This document shows positions 33,501 through 43,528 of a DNA stretch of 64,000 nucleotides, piece after piece. A program made the translations under genes and the position numbers. Position 1 is the stretch's first letter. Every line of letters starts with the position of its first letter. This DNA comes from Cafeteria roenbergensis (taxonomy: Eukaryota; Sar; Bigyra; Bicosoecida; Cafeteriaceae), in contig VLTN01000060.1 of NCBI GenBank assembly GCA_008330645.1, positions 153,334 through 217,333 of the forward strand. The letters are read 5' to 3'. The notes beneath the pieces were generated by a model, which saw only the letters and a list, made by a program, of their open reading frames with translations, was not told the origin of the DNA and did not search any database.

Positions 33501-34342
33501 GTCGGCGTGGGGGGCCGCATAGCCGGTCCTGCGCGGGCCTGAAGAGCGATGCGGGCGCTCGGCGCCCTGCTGGTAGTGGTGGTGGGGGGGCGGGTGTGGC
33601 GCCCGGGGCACGACGGGCGGCGGCGCGGCCTGCCGGGTCATGGCGGGCTTGACGTCCACAGTGCGCCCGTCCACCGTCGGCGCACGGTCCAGTAGCGCCC
33701 TGGCGCACGACCCATCGTCGCCAAACGTGACGAAGGCAAAGCCTCTGCTTCGGCCGGTGTGGGGGTCGCAAATAATCTCGGCAGTCTCCACTGGCCCGAA
33801 CTGGCCAAAGAACGCGGCAATTGACTCTGCGGGAACGGTGCACCATATGGCGAGCTCGTGGTCGGGAGTTGTGGTCGCGGCCGGCCGGTTGGCAGCGGAA
33901 ACGGCAGTCGACATTCACCAAGCCACCCGAATGACCGCACGACTTTGTTCCGGGCGGCCTCGCAACGCGGCCCGCAGGGAGCCGCTTGGCCAGCGGCGCC
34001 CCCTCCGGGCGCGCGGCCGCGTGCTTTTCAAAGCCATTAGCGTTGCTTGCGGCAGACATGGCCGAGGTTCAGAGCGGGTGCAGCCGCAGACGAGCGGTTC
34101 GCCTCGAACTCGCGCTCCGCGTCGAAACGCTCCGCGAAAGGCACCGGTCTGGGCTCACCATTGGTGGACGAGAACGACACGCTTCCCACGAAAATCCTCC
34201 TGCGGGGTCGCCAGGCATTGCGCGGCGGAGCGGAGCGGGGCAACGTGTGGGACAGGCGGGCGCCTCCAGAGTTTATGCGCAGCGGCAGAATCCCGCCACC
34301 TCACCGGCTGACGAGACCGCTGCCCGAGCCAGGGGCGTCCAT
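30549..34342 (-). CDS. Two-RRM RNA-binding protein (hnRNP A/Musashi-like) with long disordered tail
   Basis: Three exons, 34342..34305 (38 nt), 34199..34159 (41 nt) and 33826..30549, give 1,118 residues; introns are GTGAG to CGCAG, phases 2 and 1. The two tiny exons supply the start MDAPGSGSGLVSRRIFVG and the first RNP2 motif, without which RRM1 would be incomplete. The joined RRM1 reads RRIFVGSVSFSSTNESIAAF with RNP1 GRSRGFAFVTF. RRM2 (about residues 245-320) has RRVFVGGLSF and a second GRSRGFAFVTF. A His-rich run and a Pro run follow near residue 340, then some 750 residues of Ser/Gly/Ala-rich sequence with no recognised domain. Expected to bind mRNA; a tail this long suggests phase-separating behaviour (inference). 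Confidence 0.82.
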
Positions 34343-34621
34343 TGGGTGCCCCGCAGACCTTGGCCCCGGTGCGGCCGCGCGGTCCTTCCCAGGGCGTGGC
34401 GGGACGCGGACGCAGCGACGACGGTCGAGGGATCGCCGGAGGAGTGAATCAGGTGACTCCGAAAGTCCGGCCTGCCCAACTCAGGCTGGCATTCGGCCAG
34501 GCGGGCCGGCAGATGTCCTCGCTGAGCAGAGGCGCGACAGTCCGACGGCAGACTCGCTCGCCCCGCTGGCGGCCGGGCGCCCGCACAGCCGCTGCAGTCC
34601 GCGTCGCAGGCCGCTGCAACG
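34343..34621. promoter_or_regulatory. Divergent promoter region, RRM protein / NDUFB2-like
   Basis: A 279-bp interval between divergent start codons. No recognised motif. Confidence 0.4.
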
Positions 34622-35263
34622 ATGCCCGGCCGCTTTGCCTCCGTCAAGGTGCCGCACTACCCCAAGTCCTGGAAGCTCGCTGGCGACGTCTTGGTCACCG
34701 GCATGTGGCTCTGGGTGCTGTTCATGTGCAAGGAGAAGGGCCCTTACACGTTTGTGAGCCTTCGGGGGTGCACCAAACACGCGTTTTCGGCAAGGACATG
34801 GGGGAGGGGCGGGCGCGCAGTCGTGGGGGGCGCGCAAGTCCGCGAGCCTCGGCCTGGCCTCCGAAAACCAGTCGGCGCAAGCAGCGTCCCGTCGCCTTGC
34901 GCCCGCCGCGCGCTGTGGCGTGTGCCGTTGTGCCCCAGGCAGTCAAGGCGCGCTGGTGTGCTTGCCAATGCTGGGCCCGGGGGGCGGGGGCGGGCGGGGT
35001 TGGGAGATGGAGGGGCGGAGCGGGAGCGCACCCGCTGAACAGGCAGCCCGAAGCGATGCGAACTACTCCCACGGCCGCGCTCGTTGGCTCCCCCGCGCGT
35101 CTTCGTCTTCTCGCAGGGCCTCCGCGACCCGTTTGCCGACCATGCCACCCCCACTGAGTACATCCAGTACCACGAGAAGGTGTGGTCTCAGCCGCCGGCC
35201 GACTACGTCCCTGAGGAGCATGTTGCGCCCGACGGCGTAGCCGTCCGCGGTGCCCGCGCCTGA
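34622..35263 (+). CDS. Mitochondrial complex I B2 (NDUFB2/AGGG)-like subunit
   Basis: Two exons, 34622..34753 and 35117..35263, give 92 residues; the 363-nt intron is GTGAGC to CGCAG, phase 0. The protein begins MPGRFASVKVPHYPKSWKL, has one transmembrane helix with Trp residues (VLVTGMWLWVLFMCKEKGP), and ends in a soluble tail containing LRDPFADHATP. This matches small accessory subunits of the NDUFB2 type: a basic start, an M-W-x-W-V-L helix, a Lys/Gly-Pro turn, then a His/Pro tail. It should sit in the membrane arm of respiratory complex I. No cleavable presequence is obvious, as is usual for this group. Confidence 0.6.
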
Positions 35264-35409
35264 GCTGACGCTGGGTGGGCTGGCTGAGTTCTGTTTGAGT
35301 GTGCGGGCGCGCTTTCGGTTGGCCGCGGTGGCTGACGCGGCGCCAGTGCAACGTTGCGCGCTTCGCTGCAGGTATTGGCTGGCTGCGTCGACGCGAGCCA
35401 CGCACGCTC

Positions 35410-37083
35410 TCAAGCCCTCAGCCCCACCGTCCGGGTGGCGCAGTCGTGCGGAGAGTAAAACACCCGCCTCGCCTCGGGGCTCGCGAAAGGTCCCGGGCAG
35501 ACGCCGCACTCGACAACCTCGTCGAAGCCCTCGAGCCCGTCCGCCGCGCTGCCCTCCCGCCCCATGCAGAGCGGCGGCGGGCCCCCCTTGCTCGCCCCCG
35601 CCACGGCCAGCTTGGCCCTCTTGGCCGGCTGAGCCCCGCCCCCTCCGAAGAAGGATGTCAGGCTGCGCTGCGCCGGCTTGGCGTCGCGTGCGCAGCCTCC
35701 TCCGATCGCTCCGCTCGCGCCCCCACTGCCCCCGCCGCGGCCCCCCCCGTCGGAGGACCCCGCCACTTGAGACGCCGCCCACGGCGCCGGGTAGCCTGCC
35801 GGCGCGGCCCACGGTGCCGGCTCCAGCCACGCGGCCGGGGGCGGCCCGCCCTGCACAACGACGCCCCCCGCCCCAGCGCGCACGCACGGCCACACCAGCG
35901 CGGCCGCGTGCATCAGCACGACCCGCGCGTCCACCTTGTCCGCCCCCCGCGTCCTGTCGCGGTGGTCCGGCGCCCTGCCAGCGTCCGCCGGGCCCGCCAC
36001 CTGCCACGACGTCCACGGCCGCGCGCCCTGCCGGCAAGCAAGGTGGTGCATAACCACGGGCATCACCAGCCCCCAGCGCAGGCACACGCACCGGCAGCCC
36101 ACGCCCTCCTCTCTGGCAAGCCGCACCCACGCCGCCCGCCGGGCCGGCGCGACGTTGGTGGCGTCCACAACGGCCGCGCGCCCCGACCGCAGCACCCGCC
36201 TAGCCAGCCTCTCGCACGCCTCTGCGCTGCCCAGGGCGTCCTGGCTCACGCGAACATACGCCACACTCCCCGGCTCTGCCCGTGCGCCGGACCCTGCGGT
36301 AGTTCCAGCCGCGGGCCACCCTGCAGGCGCCTCGCCGTCCGCGGCCCCGTCCCATTCCCCGGCCCAGACGGCGGCGCGGCCGCAGCCCAGCTCCACCGCG
36401 CACAGGCTCGACTTCCCGGATCCCGCCACCCCCACCAGCACGAGCACTTCCGGCTTGGCGGCTCTGCCCACAGAGCCGCGGGAGCCCGGGCACCCCTCCG
36501 CTGCCAGCCGCCCGGCGCTGGCAACAGGACGGCAGCCCGCAGCCGTGGCCACGCGCCACACGAGCGGAGTAGCCCCCCCCCCCGCTGCCGTCGCCCCCTC
36601 CTCCGGCATCCTGACAGCCGACTCCGCCACCGTTGCGGCCTTGCTCGAGGCGGAGCGGGGCGCAGAGCGCAGTCCCATCGGCCGGCCCTCGCCCAGCTGC
36701 AGCGGAAACCACCAGCCATCGGGCCGGCCACGCCTCCCCTCGTCCTGCCCCAGGAAGAACGCCTCCGGGGTAGCGAACCCCACGCCGCAGGCCAGTGCCA
36801 GGCCGGCGTCGCTGCCGCTGAAGTCTGGCTTGGTCGACCCGGCGCCGGCAGGGCGCCCGGCCGCGTCGCCAACCATCACGCTGCCCCCGACATCGATCAT
36901 CGGGCTCCCGCCGCCCGCCCAGCGCTGCAGCAGACGCAGCACCAGCGCCCACATCCCCGTCCGGGGCTTGCGCGCCCAGTCGTAGTCTGGCGCCGCCACG
37001 AACAGCAGCGGGCAAGCGCTCGCCCCCGGCCCCACCTGCGCCGAGGTGCCCGCTGCGTCCGAGGCACCCGTTGGAGCGAAGAG

Positions 37084-37124
<41 letters not shown>

Positions 37125-38175
37125 TGAGCAAGGAACAGAGGCCGTCCGCCCTGCCCGCCACCTGCTTCAGCGAGGTCTTGCCCCTCGCCACGCCGCCCTG
37201 GTTCGTGACCACAGCAAGCACAGTTCCCGGGATCTCCATCTCCGCTGCCAGACGCCGCCGCACCTCCCGCCGGTGCCAGAGGCGCTCCCCCGCGCCGCCG
37301 CCGCCAGCACTGCCCCGCCCCCCGAACGCAGGCTTGATCACCAGCGTATCGTCGAGGTCGCACATCACAACGCGGACGGGGCGCCCTGCGGCCGAGGCCG
37401 CCGCCACCCGCCCGCGCAGCTCCCGCGCGTCCGCCGGCCGCCCGCCCACGCACACCCTCACGGCCCCGGCGCCGCCGCGCACCACCGCGTCGCGGAGCTC
37501 CACTGCCCCGGACCGGTAGCACACTACCCCGCCCTCGCAGCCGTCGGCCGCGGGGGGAGGCTCTGCCGGGTCTAGCACGCTGATGGACGGGGCGGCGTCG
37601 TCGGGCCACCCGCCCGCCAGAGCAAGGGCCTGGGCCACAGGTATGGCGCGCGGGCCGGCCGGTCTGCCTGGCCAGCCAGTCGCTATCGACGGCGCGGCCG
37701 TCCCCGCCGCGTCGGCCGTGGACGCCGGCGGGCTAGCGGACCGGTCCCGCTGCCGCTTCACCCTGCGCGCAGGCGACGCACCGGCTGCAGAGGCGCCCGA
37801 AGCCACTGTCGGCGCCACTGGTGGCGGTATGGCCAGCGAAAACAGCTCCGGGCTCGGCATCGGCTGACTGCCGGCTGCCGCCCTTGAGCACGCCAGCACC
37901 CACGAGTCTCGGACCACCACAGCTGCACGTGCTGCAGCCTCGCCCAGCAATGGAGCGGCGAACGTGCGAGCACTGCCCTCGCCGGCAACCCCGGGATCGC
38001 CCGGGTCGTCGGGGTTGCAGCCTGTCACAATGACCGCGGGCCGAGGCGCGCTTGCCGCATCTCCTGCTGCGGGACTCGAAGCGCCAAGCTTTTGCGTCGC
38101 AGCCAAGAGCAACGCAGCCCTGGAGCTAGAGAGCCAGGCATTGGGTGCAACGGCGACGACCAAGCCCTTCAGCAT
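35410..38175 (-). CDS. PNKP: Polynucleotide kinase 3'-phosphatase with N-terminal BRCT-like region and PIP box
   Basis: A single exon of 921 residues. A HAD phosphatase domain carries VVMCDLDDTLVI (catalytic Asp pair, about residue 273), TNQGGVARGK and KPRTGMW (about 405), as in PNKP. A P-loop kinase domain follows, with LVGVAGSGKSS (about 585) and VDATNVAPARRAAWVRLA, matching the PNKP kinase lid region. Together these restore 5'-phosphate/3'-hydroxyl ends during strand-break repair. The N-terminus lacks the FHA domain of animals; residues 1-115 instead resemble a BRCT fold (VVVRDSWVLACSRA near its end). QRSLTSFF at about residue 837 fits the PCNA-binding consensus. The two catalytic domains are separated by a low-complexity Gly run and Ala/Pro-rich linkers. 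It is convergent with NDUFB2. Confidence 0.85.
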
Positions 38176-38277
38176 GGCTGCGACGGACGTGCCGAGTGCT
38201 CAAGCTGCCCGACGGGTTGCAGAATATTGAATCGATTCAAATTTCCCTCTGGTGCGCGCAATGTCGAGGGCATGCTG

Positions 38278-40971
38278 GACCAGCTCGCGAGGCTCTCGCA
38301 GGCCGCTACCCTCGATGACTGATGGCGCGTGGCGTGTGTGGCGCTGGGCAAGGCAACGGCAACTCTGCACTCGACTGGCGTCGTTGTGGCTGGGCGCAGT
38401 CCCCAAGCGCGAGCACGCACACACACGAGCGGGCGCCTCCAGTGACCGCCGTACGCCGCGGCTCGAGTCGCTGTCAGCGCTGCTGCGAGGGATAGAAGGG
38501 CGGGTGGGGGTGAGAAGGCATGGGCACGTGCACGGTTGATGGGGGGCGCTCTGCAGGCACTGGCCGCGTCAACCACCAGGAGACCGCCTCGCGGACGGGA
38601 TGGATCGACGGTGGGGGAGGACGTCGCTGCTGGCGGCCGGCGGCTGGAGCTGGCTTCAAGAGATCGGGAAAGATTTCGTCAGGTATGATTATCACTGCTT
38701 ATCCCCACGGTTAAGTAAGACTGGGGCGGCAGTACAATTTCGTCATCTCCCCTGAAGCACAGCATCCAGCCGCAGCCGCACAGCAGCAGCGGCGCACCTC
38801 CACCTCCGCAGAATCCATATCCGGAGCCCCGCCTCCACCCATCAGGAAGGAGGCGGTCGGGACGGGCTGGCCGCCGGCCGGCCTTGCCATCGAGCGTCGG
38901 ACTTAAAAAGCTCGATTAGGGTTGTTTCAACAGCGGACCGAGGCCCTTTTGCGTTGAATTTCCTCGTCATCCGCTCGGGCAAGGCCGCGACGGACGGAGC
39001 CATGGCTGGCCAGTTGGCGCGATGGTGGGTCAGAGAAGGGGGATGCGGTCTCGTCACCGCGGCCCATCGTGTGGGCCGCTTGGAGACTCTAGTCTGAAAA
39101 CATCCGAGATCGTCATACCCACCAGTCGGCCGGCCGGACGGGCCTCAGGGCAAAGACGACAGAAGTGCAGTCTGTCACGCGCCCGCACCAGGCAGCCCCA
39201 TTCCGCGGGGCGCCCGGACCGGGCATCCAGACGGAGTACGCACATTCGGCTCATCACTGGCCCGAGGACGGAGGCGGGCGCGAGCCATGGCTGGGGAAGG
39301 CGCACTGGCCGGGACTCACGAGTTGCGCACGGCCAGCGGCAGCCGGCGAGCGGTGCAGCCGGCCCTCAGAGAACGAGACAGCCGCGCGTGGCCCGGGCAC
39401 TGCGCGGTCGGGTCGGGGGACGGGAGGCGGCCAGGCGGAACGATGGCGTCGGCGGCCGGGAGGCAGTCCGCCGCCGGGCGGCGGGGATCCTAGTGTCAGA
39501 CAGGGGCGAAAGAATGCGAGATGTCTCCATATGGACGGTGTCCGGTCGGAGTGAACTATGCATGAGTGTGGGTATCATCACCCACTAGGTTGCCCACCGC
39601 GGCACGGCACGGAGCACCGGCCGTGCCGTCGGGAGCGGCGGGGCGGGGCGGATGGGGCTGGAGCGCGGCAGCGGGGGGTGGAGGGCTCGGTAGGAAGGCA
39701 GCTCGGACGAAAAAGATCGATTTTTCACCGACTGGTGTTCCAGCCATCAATGGCAGGGGGCGAACCCCACCATGTCCTTGTTCGTCACCGCCCCCGGGCC
39801 CGCCGGACGCGCTCGCTCGCCCGCCATGGTGCAGCCCATCTCACGCCAATCGTCGCCGCTGGGTGCCTCCAATGGAGGCCTCCCGCCGCGGGATCCGCCG
39901 TCCGGAAGGCAACGTCGCTGCGGGGCACGGCGGACCGGGGGAGGGCGGGAACGACACACGACGATGCGGTGGCCAGGGGCACGGGTCGGAGCGGCGCAGC
40001 GCGCCACGGCGGTGGGAGTCGCTCAGAGATCTTGGTGATAGGTAATGTCTCATCACGTCCGGTTGATGGCCGGTATCAAGAGTAGCAAATAAAGTTAACA
40101 TCGTTGCGGCTCGGCGCGGCACGGGGACCGCTGGCGGCAGCACCCTCGCCCCGACCCTCCCGCGTTCATTCTCAGACAAATGCCTCAGTATAATCAAGGT
40201 GGAACCCCCTCCAGCTGAATGGATTGGTGCCTTCAGGGTCATACTCGTCATCTTTTGTCATCACAGAATGCGCGGGACGCCGCGGCCAACGGGAGCGCGC
40301 GCGCACACATGGCGTGCAACGGCGAGTCTCACAGGTACCGCATCCGGAATCTCGGCGGCGATGGCCAGGGGGCGGGTGCGCTCAGGGCGCCGAGGCAGCG
40401 GCAGGAGCCGCGGAAGGACCGCCGCCCGTTGCCGGAAGGGTTGTTTGAAACAGCCCCAAACGTGATGGACTGCTGCGCCCCCGACGGCCGTGGCCAGATC
40501 GGGAGCGCGCAGCGCAGGCGACCCCCACTAGTCGGGAAGACCGGCCATGGCTGCGGGCGGGAGCGGACGCGAGGGCCGACACGGAAGGGGGAGGGCGCTG
40601 GTGGCTCGGGGCGCGCCTGACATGGCCGCCAACGACGAGCACTTCGCGAGCGCAAGCCCGCGTCGAAACGCGGCCTCGCGCCGCGACAACGCGATGTGCG
40701 TGTGCTTCGGGTCAGTCTAGAACGGCCCCCTGGCTTGAATGTTGGGGGCCGTCCTCTTTCCAAGAAGTCATGGTCGATCAACCGGGGAAAGAAGGTGCTT
40801 TGCATCACACCCGGAGCGCACGCTGGCGAGGCCGCAGCGCAGCAGCCCTGGCACGCGCCGGGCGCGGGGGGGGCAGGGAGCCCCTCGGCCGGCGCGTGGC
40901 TTGGCTGGCAGCTTGGCGGCCGTGGCCGTCGCAGGAGTTGGGGGGGCGGACGCGAAGCAAAAGGCTCACCT
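38278..40971. repeat. 2.7-kb direct duplication, left copy
   Basis: Nearly identical to 43484-46170. By eye I find about four substitutions plus one 7-bp indel (left copy has 7 extra bases near 39430). The first 45 bases are the 3'-terminal 14-15 codons and stop of the Ala-rich gene downstream of this copy. The remainder has no supported coding exon; GC content looks lower than the flanks and there are several inverted repeats (for example 40722-40752). The right end coincides with a GTGAGC on the minus strand. No terminal inverted repeats or target-site duplication were found at the boundaries. Confidence 0.93.
40722..40752. repeat. Perfect 9-bp inverted repeat (hairpin)
   Basis: ACGGCCCCC at 40722-40730 pairs with GGGGGCCGT at 40744-40752, with a 13-nt loop. 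It recurs in the right copy at 45921-45951. Function unknown. Confidence 0.8.
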
Positions 40972-41410
40972 GCACGGCGGGGCAGCGCAGCTACCTCAAT
41001 GACGGGTGCTCCGGGGCCGGAAGGAGGCCCCGCATCGGAGGCAGCCAAGGCCTGAGACATTGACGCGATTGTCCGAGGCTGGCCAGAGGCTGAGTGCTCC
41101 GCAAGGGGAAGACTGTCGGGCATCTACAGCCTCTGCCGAATGTTTGCGCATGCACAAGAGACTTGCGCTCCAGGCGGCGCTTGGCCCAGCTTGCCGCCCG
41201 AGGCGCCCCATTTTGCCACAGGCTGGTGTGCAGCCCCTGCACTGCTCAAGCGCCCCTGTCTGCGCGAACCACGCCCGGGACACACGCCCGTGCCCTTGCG
41301 AGACGGCGGGCCGCGCAGCATTGCTCTGCATTGGGAGACGCGAATTGCAGCGCGATCAGGCGGCGAACCTCCACTTGTTGCGCTCTCCCCACCCCCCGGT
41401 CAAGCGCGGG

Positions 41411-43528
41411 ATGTTCTCTTACCGTGAGCCTGGCCACACTGCCGCGCTTGCTGCCGCCGGGCTGCGTACGGCTCCAGCTCTTGGAAGCCCGCCCAGGGGC
41501 CGATGCGCGCCGCGACTGCCCCAGCGGACACTGCACGGCCTGGCAGCCGTCGTCCTGCCCCACGCGACTGGGCGTCCGCTTCACGACGAGGTGCGTCTGT
41601 GGCCCGCAGATCTCGCTCTCCGCCACGCGGCGGACGAGGAGGGCAAGGCCGAGGCCTCGGCCACGCTGGAGGGTCTGTCGCGCGTGGCGCGGCGCAGCAT
41701 CGCGGGCGCGCCCGACCAGGCCACGGCCACAAGGAACCTCGCTGCCGCCGCTCGGCCAGGGCAGCGGCAGAGAGACCTTGCCCTGCAGGTCACTCGGCGA
41801 GTGCTGGAGGCGGCGCGCTCCCCCCACGTGAATGATGCGGCGGCGCGGCAGGCTGCTGCGGCGCTGCGAGGAGCGCAGTCGGCCGCCGAGGACGCTGCGG
41901 CGCGCGCGCAGGGTGCGGCGCCGGTGCACAACACGCACAGCCGCAGGCTGGCGGCAGGGCTGGGGCACGTGTGCGCGGGGCAGGAACCGCGAAGCCGCGC
42001 CATTTCGTCACCAACCAGAGCGACGGGGCACGAGACGAGGGGCGGCGCGACGAGTGCGGCCCCGTGGGGGGCGACGGACGTGGCCATGGCAGCAGCCCGC
42101 CAGGCCGCCGAGGAGGCGGCGGCGGGATCGGCCCACCCCGAGGCTGAGCCGGCATCGGCGGGTGTTCCGGGAGGCCGCTGCTTTGTGGTTGCGGGCGGGG
42201 CGGCAGGACGGCTGCAGCACGCGCCAGGCCCCGAGCAAGGATCCCCGGCGCTGCGGCGCTCAGCGGCAGCTGCCGCCATCGCCGAGCAGACTCTGGCCGT
42301 CGCAGGCGGGGGCCGCCCGGGTCCGCTCGGCTCTGCTGGAGGAGGGATCGTGGGAGGCTCCTTCGCTGCGGGCCAAGCCAGCCCGGCGTCCCGGCACCGT
42401 CGCCTTGCTCCTGCACTGAAAGCAGTCCGCTTGAGCTGGGAAGACGCTGTGGCGCAAGTGCTGCCGCTGGCTCGGCGAGTGGCGGCGGCGTGTGTGTCTG
42501 CCAAGGCTGCTCGTGCAGGCCGAGGTGGCAGGGTGGGGCAGCAGCAGGGGGGGGCGATGGGGACGGCGCACCCACGCGCCGGTGTCTCGGCGGCGCAGGC
42601 GGCAGCCAACAAGGCTGCGGAAGCCGCTGCCGCGGCCCACAGGCAACTGGCGGCGCAACGGGCGTTGCTTGCTCGTGAGGGCAGGTTCGAGGAGCTGAAG
42701 GCCCTCCCTTCTGCCGCTGTGACGCGTGCTCTGGCGGAGGCGGCAGCCGCCGCAGCGGCGCAGGAGGAGGACGACGACGCCGACGAGGGGGGCTGCCTCG
42801 GTGCCGCCACTGCAGGGCTGCTGCCGACCAGAGCTGGCAGAGGAACGGCGCACGAAGGCCGGCGCCAGTGGGTGCTCACGGGGTGCGGCGACGCGTCGGG
42901 CCTCTCTGGCCGGGCGGGAAGGGGAGACATAAGCGGGGGCGCCATGCCGACGTCGCTCAGGGCAGCAGAGCCGTATGTCGACCAGCGGCCAAGCCAGCGA
43001 GGGTCAAAAGTCGAGGCGCTGCCAAGGCGCGCCGCAGGCAGGCGCATGGCGGGAGAGCGCAAGACTTCAGGGCCGGCCATTCCAGTCGCGACTGGAGCAC
43101 GGACCAGTCCCGAAAGAGGGGGTCGATTGTCTCGTGAACGCCTGCCGCTCCATGCGCCCAGAGTCGTGCCTGGGACGCAATCAGCCTCTCAGAGAGTTCG
43201 AGACACCAGGGCCCGGGAGAGCGCCAAGGATGTCAGCGAGCGGCCCTTCAAGCACTTGGCCTTCAAGACCGAGCGCAAACAAGCGGCGGAGGACCAGTCT
43301 GCAATCGAACACAGAGCTGTGGCGCTGCAAGTGCGGTTCCTCACGCAGGCTGCCCACCAGAGAGCTGACAGGGAGCACCGACAGGCGTTGGAAAGGTACA
43401 TGAAGAGCCGGCGGAACTGGGATCACGACGGGGAGTCTGCGTCGGTTCCAAGCAAACGCTCGTTGCTTCGTCAAAGCAGGCTAGACCAGCTCGCGAGGCT
43501 CTCGCAGGCCGCTACCCTCGATGACTGA
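41411..43528 (+). CDS. Unknown Ala/Arg-rich protein lying between the duplicated blocks
   Basis: An open frame running from at least 41006 to the TGA at 43526-43528; in-frame ATGs occur at 41150 and 41411, and a possible GTGAGC donor at 41424 means the 5' structure is uncertain. From 41411 the product is 705 residues. It is mainly Ala-rich helical sequence with repeated Ala-Ala-Arg and Glu-rich segments; a short acidic run (EEDDDADEG) lies near 42770. The most protein-like part is the C-terminus: RPFKHLAFKTERKQAAED and AVALQVRFLTQAAHQRADRE, a likely coiled coil, ending LDQLARLSQAATLDD. No family recognised. That last segment also occurs at 38278-38322 as part of the left duplication. Confidence 0.45.
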   Translation: MFSYREPGHTAALAAAGLRTAPALGSPPRGRCAPRLPQRTLHGLAAVVLPHATGRPLHDEVRLWPADLALRHAADEEGKAEASATLEGLSRVARRSIAGAPDQATATRNLAAAARPGQRQRDLALQVTRRVLEAARSPHVNDAAARQAAAALRGAQSAAEDAAARAQGAAPVHNTHSRRLAAGLGHVCAGQEPRSRAISSPTRATGHETRGGATSAAPWGATDVAMAAARQAAEEAAAGSAHPEAEPASAGVPGGRCFVVAGGAAGRLQHAPGPEQGSPALRRSAAAAAIAEQTLAVAGGGRPGPLGSAGGGIVGGSFAAGQASPASRHRRLAPALKAVRLSWEDAVAQVLPLARRVAAACVSAKAARAGRGGRVGQQQGGAMGTAHPRAGVSAAQAAANKAAEAAAAAHRQLAAQRALLAREGRFEELKALPSAAVTRALAEAAAAAAAQEEDDDADEGGCLGAATAGLLPTRAGRGTAHEGRRQWVLTGCGDASGLSGRAGRGDISGGAMPTSLRAAEPYVDQRPSQRGSKVEALPRRAAGRRMAGERKTSGPAIPVATGARTSPERGGRLSRERLPLHAPRVVPGTQSASQRVRDTRARESAKDVSERPFKHLAFKTERKQAAEDQSAIEHRAVALQVRFLTQAAHQRADREHRQALERYMKSRRNWDHDGESASVPSKRSLLRQSRLDQLARLSQAATLDD

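Noticed and set aside
38680-38760. Possible spliceosomal snRNA (U1- or U5-like) in the duplicated block
   Set aside because: Short resemblance on the minus strand (ATCATACCTG) was considered, but there is no Sm site, no matching stem-loops and no conserved U1 5' end.
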